Below are positions 56,425-64,000 of a DNA stretch of 64,000 nt, in pieces (positions within the stretch are counted from its first letter, which is position 1; the number at the start of each line of letters is the position of its first letter). This DNA is from CAZQXD01 sp964597315 (GTDB taxonomy: Bacteria; Pseudomonadota; Gammaproteobacteria; Competibacterales; Competibacteraceae). The notes beneath the pieces were generated by a model. The model saw nothing but the letters and a program-made list of their open reading frames with translations. It did not search any database and had not been told where the DNA came from. The position numbers were made by a program, and so were the translations under genes. The DNA is taken from NCBI GenBank assembly GCA_964597315.1, contig CAZQXD010000013.1, positions 15,091-79,090 on the forward strand, read 5' to 3'.

Positions 56425-58143
56425 ATGGCCATGACCTCTCCCCTGGACCGGGTTACGGCGGTGGTGTTGCGTTATATGCGCCCGCCGGTCTTTGTATTGA
56501 TCGCGGTGTACGCCGTGGGCATCTTCGGCATGGCTCTGCTGCCGGGCCAGGACGCCCATGGCAACCCCACCCGCATGAGCCTGTTTCATGCGTTTTATTT
56601 CTTTACCTACACGGCCACCACGACCGGCTTCGGGGAGATCCCCCACGAGTTCACCAACGAGCAGCGGTTATGGACCATTTTCTGTCTGTATATGGGGGTC
56701 ATCGCGTGGCTGTACGCCATCGGCTCCATCATCCAACTGGTGCAAAATCCTCATTTTGTGCAGGCGGTGTCCGAGCGCCGTTTCGCCGGGGCGGTGCGTC
56801 GGCTCAAGGAACCGTTCTATATCATCTGCGGTTTTGGTGACACCGGCAGCCTGCTGGTGCGGGGGCTGAGCGACAATTACGTAACGGCGGTGGTCATCGA
56901 CAGCGACGTGGAGCGGGTCAAGGCTCTAGCCCTGCGGGATTACCATGTGCCCATGCCAGGGCTGCGGGGCGACGCCGGCGTACCCCAGCACTTAATCGAT
57001 GCCGGCGTACGCTATCCGAACTGCCGGGGGGTGGTGGCTCTGACGTGCGACGATGACACCAATCTGAAAATCGCGGTCATGGCCCGCACCCTCAACCCCA
57101 CGGTACGGGTGATCAGCCGCACCACCTCCGAACGGCATCAAGCCCTGCTCCGGTCCCTGGAGGGGGTGACGCCCATCGACCCCTTCGCCTTGTTCGCCGA
57201 GCAATTGGGCACGGCGATAACCGCGCCGCGACTGCGGGCCTTGGAGGACTGGTTCGTCTGCGCCCGGGGGGCCTCCCTGCATCATATTCCGCGCATACCC
57301 CTGGGCACCTGGTTTCTGTGCGGCTACGGCAGAATGGGGCGGTGGATACATATCTATCTGGCCCAGCATGGTGTGCCGGTGGTGATCATCGACCCGGAGG
57401 CGGACGAGACGCTGGAAGGGGTGACGGTGATCAAGGGCCACGCCGATCCAGAGATCTTGGCCGAACAGGGCTTCGCCAAGGCCGCCGGTATCGTCTGCGG
57501 GACCCGCGCTGATTCGGAAAATCTGGCCATTTTGCTGGCTGCCCGGGGCCTCAATCCCGGGGCTTTCGCCATCGTTCGCCAGAATCACCACGAAAATCAT
57601 CTGGCTTTCGAAGGCGCCCGGGCCAATCTCACCATGCAGCCTAGCCTGATCGCCGCCCGCAAGTTGCTGCTGACGCTGATCGCCCCCCTGACGGTGGACT
57701 TGCTAGAGGACATGCACCGGCAGGGGGAACCCTGCGCGGCGAAGGTCATCGCCGCTTTGGATCAGGCCGTGGGTGCGGAGCGGCCGGTGCTATGGCGCCA
57801 GCGTATCGACGCCCAGGACGCCTGGGCTGTGGAGCGCCGACTCGCCCGGGGCCAGGTTGTCAGTCTGGGCCATGTGTTGCGCAACCCCTACGATATCCCC
57901 GGAGTATTTCCCTGCGTGGCCCTGGCGATTCAGCGCAACGGCCGGTCGCTGATGCTGCCCCAGGATAAGGAAATTTTATGCAGCGGCGACGAGTTGTTGC
58001 TGTGCGGCACCCGGTTCGGCAAGCAGCTTCTGGAAGCGACCCTGAACAATCCCAATACCTTGCATTATCTGATCACCGGCCAGGAACTGCCCCGGGGCTA
58101 TTTCTTCACCTGGCTGGCGCGGCGGCTGGTGCGATCTGGCTGA
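56425..58143 (+). CDS. Potassium channel with two RCK (TrkA-N) domains
   Basis: 572 residues. Two membrane helices flank a pore loop whose selectivity filter reads TTGFGE (residues 66-71) in place of the usual TVGYGD. Two cytoplasmic RCK nucleotide-binding domains follow: FYIICGFGDTGSLLVRGL and TWFLCGYGRMGRWIHIYL, both with GxGxxG, then a TrkA-C-like tail. Such channels gate potassium by NAD(H) or ligand binding. Co-transcribed with the preceding small membrane protein. Confidence 0.92.
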   Translation: MAMTSPLDRVTAVVLRYMRPPVFVLIAVYAVGIFGMALLPGQDAHGNPTRMSLFHAFYFFTYTATTTGFGEIPHEFTNEQRLWTIFCLYMGVIAWLYAIGSIIQLVQNPHFVQAVSERRFAGAVRRLKEPFYIICGFGDTGSLLVRGLSDNYVTAVVIDSDVERVKALALRDYHVPMPGLRGDAGVPQHLIDAGVRYPNCRGVVALTCDDDTNLKIAVMARTLNPTVRVISRTTSERHQALLRSLEGVTPIDPFALFAEQLGTAITAPRLRALEDWFVCARGASLHHIPRIPLGTWFLCGYGRMGRWIHIYLAQHGVPVVIIDPEADETLEGVTVIKGHADPEILAEQGFAKAAGIVCGTRADSENLAILLAARGLNPGAFAIVRQNHHENHLAFEGARANLTMQPSLIAARKLLLTLIAPLTVDLLEDMHRQGEPCAAKVIAALDQAVGAERPVLWRQRIDAQDAWAVERRLARGQVVSLGHVLRNPYDIPGVFPCVALAIQRNGRSLMLPQDKEILCSGDELLLCGTRFGKQLLEATLNNPNTLHYLITGQELPRGYFFTWLARRLVRSG

Positions 58144-58160
58144 GAGGGCCGCCGTTCGGC

Positions 58161-59171
58161 TCACAGCCAATCGGTGAGCAATAATCCGAGTCCGAGCCGA
58201 TGATGTTTTTGGTTGTAGTCGATAAGGCTCTCCCCGTAGCCGTAAAAATACTGGAGATAGCCCTTGACCGGCCCGAACAGGGGAAAACTCCAGTCCAACT
58301 CCACCGCGCTGCGGTTGTCATCGAAATCGAAGTTATTGCGCAGCATCAGCGCGAAGGTCTGGCGCTCCCGCTTATAAAAGCCCCAGAGTTCGCCGTTGCC
58401 CATATAGTCTTCGATATCGGGATTATTATCGTCCTCGGCATCCTCGGGCAGCCGATACCAGGCTCGGGCTAACAAGGCGAAATCGTTTCGTTCGAACAAA
58501 GCGCCGAAGGTGAGGCGGTTCCAGCTTCGGGACAGGGGGTCGGAGCGGCCATTGGACTGGTGGTTGAATCCGAAGCTCAGATACCGCCCGCGCAGGCCCA
58601 ACAGATTATAGTCGGTGGCAAAGCCCAGTATCAGCTCTGGCTCGTAGTTGGTCTCCCGGAAAGGGGCCGAAAAATCGTTGTTATAGACCTGCCAGAACGC
58701 CAGTTGGGTATAGGCAAACCAGAGATCCCCAACATCGCCGAACAGACCATCCCACAGTTTGGCCTTGAAACTAATCTGGAACTTGGCTTCGACCTTATCC
58801 TCGGCCAGTTCCCGATCCGGGCCTTCATAGACTCGGGTATTGATAGAGGTGGCGTACGTGACGGGCAGGATATAGTTGGGCTTATGGGGGGCAATAAAAA
58901 AGCGGCGGCGGGGGGTGGCGTCCTGTTCAAGTTCCCAGCGCCGCTCTAGGGCCGAGGCTAAGGCAGCAGGCTTGGGCAGCGGCGCCGCGTCTGCGGCGCT
59001 CTGTGCCGTTGGCGCTCGCTGCTCCGAGGCGCGTCCATGGATTTGGTCGTAACAGCGCAGGCGGGCGGCGTCATCCACCAGGGTGGCGCAATCGCCGGGT
59101 TCGGTGGGTGGCGCGGCGAAGGCATCGGCACAGAGTATTAACAACGGCAGTAGAAAAACATGCGGTCTCAT
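58161..59171 (-). CDS. pldA: Outer-membrane phospholipase A1
   Basis: 336 residues. N-terminal signal peptide (MRPHVFLLPLLILCADAFA-A), a ~100-residue variable region, then a beta-barrel with the OMPLA catalytic triad in LSFGFNHQSNGRSDPLSRSW followed by NRL: His, Ser and Asn in the correct order. It hydrolyses phospholipids that reach the outer leaflet when membrane asymmetry is lost. Ends with the aromatic LLLTDWL typical of outer-membrane barrels. Converges on the channel gene 17 nt away. Confidence 0.95.
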   Translation of the reverse strand: MRPHVFLLPLLILCADAFAAPPTEPGDCATLVDDAARLRCYDQIHGRASEQRAPTAQSAADAAPLPKPAALASALERRWELEQDATPRRRFFIAPHKPNYILPVTYATSINTRVYEGPDRELAEDKVEAKFQISFKAKLWDGLFGDVGDLWFAYTQLAFWQVYNNDFSAPFRETNYEPELILGFATDYNLLGLRGRYLSFGFNHQSNGRSDPLSRSWNRLTFGALFERNDFALLARAWYRLPEDAEDDNNPDIEDYMGNGELWGFYKRERQTFALMLRNNFDFDDNRSAVELDWSFPLFGPVKGYLQYFYGYGESLIDYNQKHHRLGLGLLLTDWL

Positions 59172-59308
59172 GGAATCGCTCTAGATGGGTCGAAGGGGCG
59201 GCCCCAAGGGGTTGAAGCCGACGATACCGCCTAAGCGACCCGTGGGCAAACAGCGAATACAGCCCTGCCGGGATGGCTAACAACAGGAGGGGAGGACGAT
59301 TCGGGTCA

Positions 59309-59701
59309 TCAGCCGTGCCCGTTTCCGCTCCGGGACTGGGCGGCGATTTCGCGCAGCCAGCGCCGAGCCTCGTCGATTTCACCCAAGTTAAAACTGCGTA
59401 TCTGGCAGGAGACCAGGGGCTGGATGCTATGGGTGATGAGTTTCAGCCATTGCTGGTCGCTGACAATGGCGCAGTGGCTGATATGGCTGAGATGTTTCAG
59501 GCCAAAAGTGAGATCCTCCCAGAACACATAAGGGTCGATACCCCCAATGCGGCGGATTTCCTCCAGCACATAAACTTTGCCATATTTGGTGATTTGCGCT
59601 TCAAGGTTCGCGGCCACGGTAGCGAACTCCGCTCTGCTGATCGTGCCGTCGATGGTGATTTCGATAATATTGGTAGTGGGATCTTCGCGGTAGTCAATCA
59701 T
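59309..59701 (-). CDS. SpoIIAA/STAS-like domain protein
   Basis: 130 residues. It begins with a short beta-rich region (IIEITIDGTISRAEFATVAA) then FWEDLTFGLKHLSHISHCAIVSDQQWLK, the SpoIIAA-like family (DUF3478), single-domain STAS-type proteins with no known partner. No signal peptide. Isolated between pldA and the valine operon. Function unknown. Confidence 0.85.
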   Translation of the reverse strand: MIDYREDPTTNIIEITIDGTISRAEFATVAANLEAQITKYGKVYVLEEIRRIGGIDPYVFWEDLTFGLKHLSHISHCAIVSDQQWLKLITHSIQPLVSCQIRSFNLGEIDEARRWLREIAAQSRSGNGHG

Positions 59702-59809
59702 GATTGCTTCCCAAGCGGCCAGATTAAATAATTGTATTTATTTGCTGTTAAACAACATGACCTAGCAAAAGTTCGATGACTGTTAATTTGACCCAACATC
59801 CACCGCGCG

Positions 59810-59832
59810 CCTCCCCGTTCCCGACGGGGAGG
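59810..59832. other. Strong hairpin downstream of the valine operon
   Basis: Perfect 9-bp stem cctccccgt/acggggagg around a 5-nt loop. No T run on either strand, so not a simple terminator, though it lies 20 nt past the mmsB stop on the minus strand. The sequence resembles terminal hairpins of IS200/IS605 elements and the arms also recall the cctcccc-rich repeat at 63845. Relic or structured 3' end; undecided. Confidence 0.35.
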
Positions 59833-59851
59833 ACACCTGGTTGAAATCCCG

Positions 59852-60745
59852 CTAGCTCCGGTTGCCCGCCAGAAACCGAATGATACTGGAAAAATCCAGC
59901 TTTCCCGCCCCTTGGGCGCTGTGAGCGGCGTACAAACTGCGGGCCAGGCTTCCCATGGGAGTGGCGGCGCGGGTGGCCAGGGCGGCTTCCATGGCTAGGC
60001 CCAGGTCCTTGAACATCAGGTCTACCCCGAAACCGCCCTCATAGCCTTTGGAGGCCGGCACGTTGTCCATGACTCCGGGCACCGGGTTATAGACGCTGAA
60101 CACCCAGTTACCCCCGGAGCTGGGCTTGATGATCTCTGAGAGTACTTTGGGGTCCAGGCCATTGGCCATACCCAGATTCAGGGCTTCGCAGGCGCCGATC
60201 ATTTGGATGCCCAGCATCATGTTGTTGCAAATCTTGGCCACCTGGCCGGCCCCCGAGTCACCGGCGAGAAAGATATTCTTGCCCATTTGTTCCAGATAGG
60301 GCCTGGCCTGCTCGAAGGTGTTTTTGTCACCGCCGACCATGAAGGTCAGGGTGCCGGCCACGGCGCCCCCCACGCCGCCGGAGACCGGGGCATCAAGCAT
60401 GCTCAGGCCCCGGTCTTGGGCGGCGGCGGCTACTTTGCGGGCCGTGTCCGGGGCGATGGTGGAGCAGTCCATCACCAGGGCGCCCGGTTCGATGGCCTCC
60501 AGCAACCGGCCCTGGCCCAGATACAGGTCTTCCACATGGGGGCTGGAGGGCAGCATGGAAATCACCACCTCCGCAGCCTTGGCGGCGGCGGCGGCGGAGT
60601 CGGCGGCTTCGGCGCCTTGATCAGCGAGGGTTCGGATTGAGGCTGGCGCCAGGTCATACGCGCTCAGCCGGTGGCCGGACTTGAGCAGATTGCTGGCCAT
60701 GGGGCCGCCCATATGGCCCAGGCCGATGAATGCGATGTGTGCCAT
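59852..60745 (-). CDS. mmsB: 3-hydroxyisobutyrate dehydrogenase
   Basis: 297 residues. NAD-binding IAFIGLGHMGGPMASNLL, substrate motif DAPVSGGVGGAVAGTL and catalytic lysine in GAGQVAKICNNMMLG. It oxidises 3-hydroxyisobutyrate to methylmalonate semialdehyde in valine breakdown. Last gene of a four-gene minus-strand operon, 12 nt after the HIBCH gene. The frame runs open upstream, but this ATG gives the family start. Confidence 0.95.
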   Translation of the reverse strand: MAHIAFIGLGHMGGPMASNLLKSGHRLSAYDLAPASIRTLADQGAEAADSAAAAAKAAEVVISMLPSSPHVEDLYLGQGRLLEAIEPGALVMDCSTIAPDTARKVAAAAQDRGLSMLDAPVSGGVGGAVAGTLTFMVGGDKNTFEQARPYLEQMGKNIFLAGDSGAGQVAKICNNMMLGIQMIGACEALNLGMANGLDPKVLSEIIKPSSGGNWVFSVYNPVPGVMDNVPASKGYEGGFGVDLMFKDLGLAMEAALATRAATPMGSLARSLYAAHSAQGAGKLDFSSIIRFLAGNRS

Positions 60746-60756
60746 GGGGATGCTCC

Positions 60757-61881
60757 TTACAGATCCGCTAGGGGATTGCGTTGGTAGTCGGGGGGCAGGG
60801 CGAAGTGCGCCTCCACCCAGACGTCGCTCACCTCGGTGATGCTGGCCGGGGTCCAGCGGGGGGTCCGGTCTTTGTGGATGAGCAGGGCGCGGACCCCTTC
60901 GGTAAAGTCCGGGTGGCGGAGGAATTGTATGGACATGGCCAACTCCCCCATAAAGGCTTCCTTGAGGGACAGGTGCTTGCCCCGTCGGTATTGCTCGAAG
61001 AACACCCGCGCCGAGGTGGGCGAGCCTTTTTCCAGGGCCTCCCGGCCTTTCTGTAGCCAACGGTCGTCGTGGTCGGCGGCGGTCAAGGCGTTCAGTATTC
61101 CGGCGACGCTGGGGTGGTCGGTGACATGATTGATGAAATCCAGATGGGCCAGCACCAGGGAGGTCGGCAGATGCTCCCGGCAGCGGTCGGCGAAGTCTCG
61201 CAACGTCAGGGACAGGGCGCCGTGGTTCAGTTCCGGGTCATCGCTCCAGTGGCTGTCCGCCAGCCGGTCCAGCACTGCGGCCTGTTGGTCGTGGGTGATG
61301 AAGTAATCCCCCAGATCCACGAACAGGGCGTCGGCGGCATTACAGGCGCTGGCGGTCAGGCCCAGGTACAGGCCCACCCGCTTGGGCATGCGGTTCAAAA
61401 ACCAAGTGCCCCCCACGTCCGGGTACAGGCCGATGCCGATTTCCGGCATGGCGATGCGGGAAGTTTCGGTCACCACCCGGTGGCTGGCCCCGGCCATCAG
61501 CCCCAGGCCGCCGCCCATGACGATGCCGTTGCCCCAGCAAAGCAGAGGTTTAGGGTAGGTGTGGATGCTGTAGTCCAGGCGGTATTCGGTCGCGAAGAAC
61601 CGTTCCCCCGAGGGATTGGGGCGGCCCGGGTGGGCCAGCAGGGACTGGTACAGATGGACGAGATCCCCCCCGGCGCAAAATGCCTTGTCCCCGGCCCCCC
61701 GCAACACCACGCAGGCCAGGCCGGGGTCGGCGGCCCAGGTCCGTAGCTGCGGCTGGAGCCGGTCGATCATGGCCTGGCTCAAGGCGTTCAGGGACTTGGG
61801 GGCATTCAGGGTGGCGATTCCCAGCCGTCGGCCGTTGGCGGTGGGGCGCTCCTGGAAAACCACGGGCGACGGCTCGGACAT
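60757..61881 (-). CDS. 3-hydroxyisobutyryl-CoA hydrolase (crotonase superfamily)
   Basis: 374 residues, longer than simple enoyl-CoA hydratases, as HIBCH is. Oxyanion residues in AFCAGGDLVHLY and NGIVMGGGLGLMAGASH, and the HIBCH-specific IGIGLYPDVGGTWFL. Hydrolyses 3-hydroxyisobutyryl-CoA, the step before MmsB. Start (61881) shares one base with the upstream stop. Third gene of the valine operon. Confidence 0.93.
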   Translation of the reverse strand: MSEPSPVVFQERPTANGRRLGIATLNAPKSLNALSQAMIDRLQPQLRTWAADPGLACVVLRGAGDKAFCAGGDLVHLYQSLLAHPGRPNPSGERFFATEYRLDYSIHTYPKPLLCWGNGIVMGGGLGLMAGASHRVVTETSRIAMPEIGIGLYPDVGGTWFLNRMPKRVGLYLGLTASACNAADALFVDLGDYFITHDQQAAVLDRLADSHWSDDPELNHGALSLTLRDFADRCREHLPTSLVLAHLDFINHVTDHPSVAGILNALTAADHDDRWLQKGREALEKGSPTSARVFFEQYRRGKHLSLKEAFMGELAMSIQFLRHPDFTEGVRALLIHKDRTPRWTPASITEVSDVWVEAHFALPPDYQRNPLADL

Positions 61882-62663
61882 CAGGCGTTCTTCCAGTTCG
61901 GTTGGCGCTTCTCCAGGAAAGCATTGACGCCTTCCTGCTGGTCTTGGCTGTCGAACAGATCCACGAACGCCTCCCGTTCCGGGGCCAGATTGTCCCATAG
62001 GGGCCGGAACCGGGCGCCCTGGATCAGCGCCTTGCAGGCGGCCACGCTGGTGGGGCTTTGGCTGGCCACCTGCTCGGCCAAGGCCAAGGCCCGGTCCAGG
62101 GCGCCGCCCTTGGGGACCACCTCCTCCACCAGGCCGATGCGCAAGGCCGTGGGGGCGTCCAGGCGCTCGCCGCAGAGGATCAGCCGCTTGGCCCAGCCCT
62201 CGCCCACCAGCCAGGACAAGGTCTGGGTGCCGCCGGCACAGGGTAGCAGGCCCACCTTGGCCTCCGGCAGGCCCAATTGCGCCTGCTCCTCGGCGATGCG
62301 GATATCGCAGGATAGGGCGCACTCCAGACCGCCGCCCATGGCGTAGCCGTTGATGGCGGCGATGGCCACGCCCCGGAACCGGGCCAGGGTCTCGAAGGCG
62401 TCCCCGAAGCGCCGGGCCACCTCCCGGGCCACGGCCTTATTCCCGTCGGCGAACTGTTTTAGGTCGGCTCCGGCGCAGAAGAATTTCTCCCCCGCGCCGG
62501 TGATGACTAGGGCATAGATGGCCTTATCGGCATCCAGGTCCGCCACCAGCCGCTTTAGGTCCAGCAAGCTGTCTTGGGTCCAGGTATGGGCGGGGGGATT
62601 ATTGAGGGTCAGGAGCGCGGTATGGCCGCGTTTTTCCAGGATCAGATGGGTGTAGTGGCTCAT
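61881..62663 (-). CDS. Enoyl-CoA hydratase (methacrylyl-CoA hydration)
   Basis: 260 residues. Crotonase motifs FFCAGADLKQFADG and INGYAMGGGLECALSCDIR; catalytic glutamates expected in GLLPCAGGTQTLS and nearby. In this operon it should hydrate methacrylyl-CoA to 3-hydroxyisobutyryl-CoA. 4-nt overlap with the acyl-CoA dehydrogenase and a 1-nt overlap with the hydrolase indicate coupled translation. Confidence 0.93.
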   Translation of the reverse strand: MSHYTHLILEKRGHTALLTLNNPPAHTWTQDSLLDLKRLVADLDADKAIYALVITGAGEKFFCAGADLKQFADGNKAVAREVARRFGDAFETLARFRGVAIAAINGYAMGGGLECALSCDIRIAEEQAQLGLPEAKVGLLPCAGGTQTLSWLVGEGWAKRLILCGERLDAPTALRIGLVEEVVPKGGALDRALALAEQVASQSPTSVAACKALIQGARFRPLWDNLAPEREAFVDLFDSQDQQEGVNAFLEKRQPNWKNA

Positions 62664-63820
62664 CGGATAGCCTCGGTAGCGCCGTCTTGCAGAATACGTC
62701 GGGAAACGATCACCCGCATGATCTCGTTGCTGCCCTCCAGAATCTGGTGGACTCGCACATCCCGCAGGAACCGCTCCAGGGGGTATTCACGGAGATAGCC
62801 ATAGCCGCCGTGCAGTTGCAGGGCCTCGTTGCAGACCTGGAAGCCCACGTCGGTGGCGAAGCGCTTGGCCATGGCGCAATAGGTGGTGGCGTCCGGGTGG
62901 CGGCTGTCCAGCTTGAAGGCCGCCAGCCGCACCATCTGCCGGGCCGCCACCAGTTCGGTGAGCATATCGGCGACGCGGAATCGCAGGGCCTGGTTTTCGG
63001 CCAGGGCGTGGCCGAACTGCTTGCGCTCTTGGAGATAGCCTTGGGTCTGCTTGAGGGCCGCCTGGGCGCCGCCGATGGAGCAGGTGGCGATATTGACGCG
63101 CCCCCCGTCCAGGCCCGTCATGGCGATCTTGAAGCCGTCTCCTTCTTCGCCCATCAGGTTCTCCACCGGCACTGCCACGTCATCGAAGCTGACAGCCCGG
63201 GTGGGTTGGCTGTTCCAGCCCAGCTTTGCCTCCTTGCGCCCATAGGTGATGCCCGGCAGGTGGGCGGGCACCACAAACGCCGAGATGCCCTTGGGACCAG
63301 GACCGCCGGTGCGGGCCATGACCACCAGCACGTCGGTGTCCCCGGCCCCAGAGATAAACGCCTTGGAACCGTTGAGTACATAGACCTCATGGCGCTTCCG
63401 GGCGCTGGTGCGCAGATTGCCGGCGTCGGAACCGGCGTTAGGCTCGGTCAGGCAGTAGGAGGCCAGTTTCTGTCCAGTGGTGAGGTCCGGGCACCAGTGT
63501 TGGCGCACGGTCTCACGGGCGAAACCGGCGATCATCCAGGTGGCCATGTTGTGGATAGTGAGATAGGCGGTGGTGGACACGTCGGCCGCCGCCAGTTCCT
63601 CGAAGATGATGGCCGCGTCCAGGCGAGACAGGCCCAGTCCACCCACCTCCTCGGGGCAGTAAATGCCACAGAAACCCAACTCCCCGGCCAGGGCGATGGT
63701 CGCTTTGGGGAAAATGCTCTTAGCGTCCCATTCGGCGGCGTGGGGGGCCAGCTCATTCTGGGCGAAATCCCGGGCCGCCTCCTGGAAGGCAAACTGGTTC
63801 TCGTTGAGTTCGAAATCCAT
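62660..63820 (-). CDS. Acyl-CoA dehydrogenase, probably isobutyryl-CoA specific
   Basis: 386 residues, FAD-dependent. YCLTEPNAGSDAGNLRTSA binds FAD and substrate, and the C-terminal LHGGYGYLREYPLERFLRD precedes ILEGSNEIMR with the catalytic-base region. Isobutyryl-CoA dehydrogenase is inferred from the hydratase, HIBCH and MmsB that follow. First gene of the operon as seen here; a promoter would lie near 63821-63844, next to the tandem repeat. Confidence 0.92.
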   Translation of the reverse strand: MDFELNENQFAFQEAARDFAQNELAPHAAEWDAKSIFPKATIALAGELGFCGIYCPEEVGGLGLSRLDAAIIFEELAAADVSTTAYLTIHNMATWMIAGFARETVRQHWCPDLTTGQKLASYCLTEPNAGSDAGNLRTSARKRHEVYVLNGSKAFISGAGDTDVLVVMARTGGPGPKGISAFVVPAHLPGITYGRKEAKLGWNSQPTRAVSFDDVAVPVENLMGEEGDGFKIAMTGLDGGRVNIATCSIGGAQAALKQTQGYLQERKQFGHALAENQALRFRVADMLTELVAARQMVRLAAFKLDSRHPDATTYCAMAKRFATDVGFQVCNEALQLHGGYGYLREYPLERFLRDVRVHQILEGSNEIMRVIVSRRILQDGATEAIR

Positions 63821-63844
63821 ACCGTGCTACCGATTGTGCAGTGG

Positions 63845-64000
63845 AGTGGAACCCCCTCCCAGCCTCCCCCTTGGGTAAGGGGGAGGAGTGGAACCCCCTC
63901 CCGGCCTCCCCCTTGGGTAAGGGGGAGGAGTGGAACCCCCTCCCGGCCTCCCCCTTGGGTAAGGGGGAGGAGTGGAACCCCCTCCCGGCCTCCCCCTTGG
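63845..64000. repeat. 42-bp tandem repeat with internal hairpin, running off the window
   Basis: Units begin at 63845, 63887, 63929 and 63971 (last cut at 30 bp by the window edge). The unit opens agtggaaccccctccc and holds the dyad ctcccccttgggtaagggggag, so each copy can form a hairpin. Copies are nearly identical (one a/g change in copy 1). Non-coding, just upstream of the acyl-CoA dehydrogenase start. Likely a REP/BIME-like or slippage array; the full copy number is outside the window. Confidence 0.92.

Noticed and set aside
59852..61060. A 402-aa version of the mmsB product
   Set aside because: The first 105 residues are the antisense/other-frame content of the HIBCH gene; the Rossmann start MAHIAFIGLG at 60745 is the real N-terminus.

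Overview
The window is high-GC bacterial chromosome. Gene content and order point to a gammaproteobacterium: the macromolecular-synthesis order rpsU-yqeY-dnaG-rpoD followed by tRNA-Ile(CAT), the trpF-trpB-trpA-accD-folC-SPOR-cvpA-purF-metZ run, two phasin-like genes suggesting polyhydroxyalkanoate granules, and a GacA-box/CsrB-type small RNA. I cannot name the genus from this window alone.

Layout. 1-2260: end of hemB, a small anchored protein, aroE, and a minimal type I-E CRISPR array (3 repeats, 2 spacers) with no cas genes in view. 2359-3084: two small minus-strand genes (coiled coil, DUF29). 3295-21053: an accessory block of a LysR regulator and fourteen plus-strand genes, mostly overlapping or nearly so. 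It contains relatives of all five toxoflavin (azapteridine) biosynthesis proteins: GTP cyclohydrolase II (ToxB type), RibD (ToxE type), a WD40 protein (ToxC type), a formylglycine-generating-enzyme-fold protein (ToxD type) and a SAM methyltransferase (ToxA type). Mixed in are three ATP-grasp ligase domains on two proteins, an MFS exporter, an FMN reductase, a cysteine-synthase-fold enzyme, a DegT aminotransferase, an Asp/Glu racemase, and a CuyA-like plus HpsN-like pair whose closest known relatives handle C3 sulfonates. I read this as a hybrid biosynthetic gene cluster for an undescribed azapteridine-type metabolite joined to amino-acid-like units; the product is unknown.

21218-32343 is housekeeping: cca, a phasin-like gene, midA, a pteridine reductase-like SDR beside folK and folB, plsY, tsaD, rpsU, yqeY, dnaG, rpoD and tRNA-Ile2. 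32403-43348 holds a sensor-only Cache/HAMP protein, a PATAN-like protein, bioF-bioB, comF, a phasin, a JAMM protease/sulfur carrier/rhodanese-E1 operon, a DegS-like protease, dtd, pip, and a CsrB/RsmZ-like RNA with an upstream GacA box.

43349-64000 holds a HAD phosphatase, the trp/acc/fol/pur run, metZ behind a SAM-II riboswitch with an apparent ribosome-site sequestering hairpin, a HAD hydrolase, a phosphatase/ADP-ribosylglycohydrolase fusion, a membrane protein plus potassium channel with RCK domains, outer-membrane phospholipase A, a SpoIIAA-like protein, a valine-degradation operon and a 42-bp tandem repeat running off the window.

The most interesting items are the toxoflavin-like hybrid cluster, the SAM-II riboswitch of metZ, the unannotated CsrB/RsmZ-type RNA, and the sulfur-carrier operon whose carrier ends in Gly-Gly-Gly-Ser and so probably needs trimming by its JAMM neighbour.
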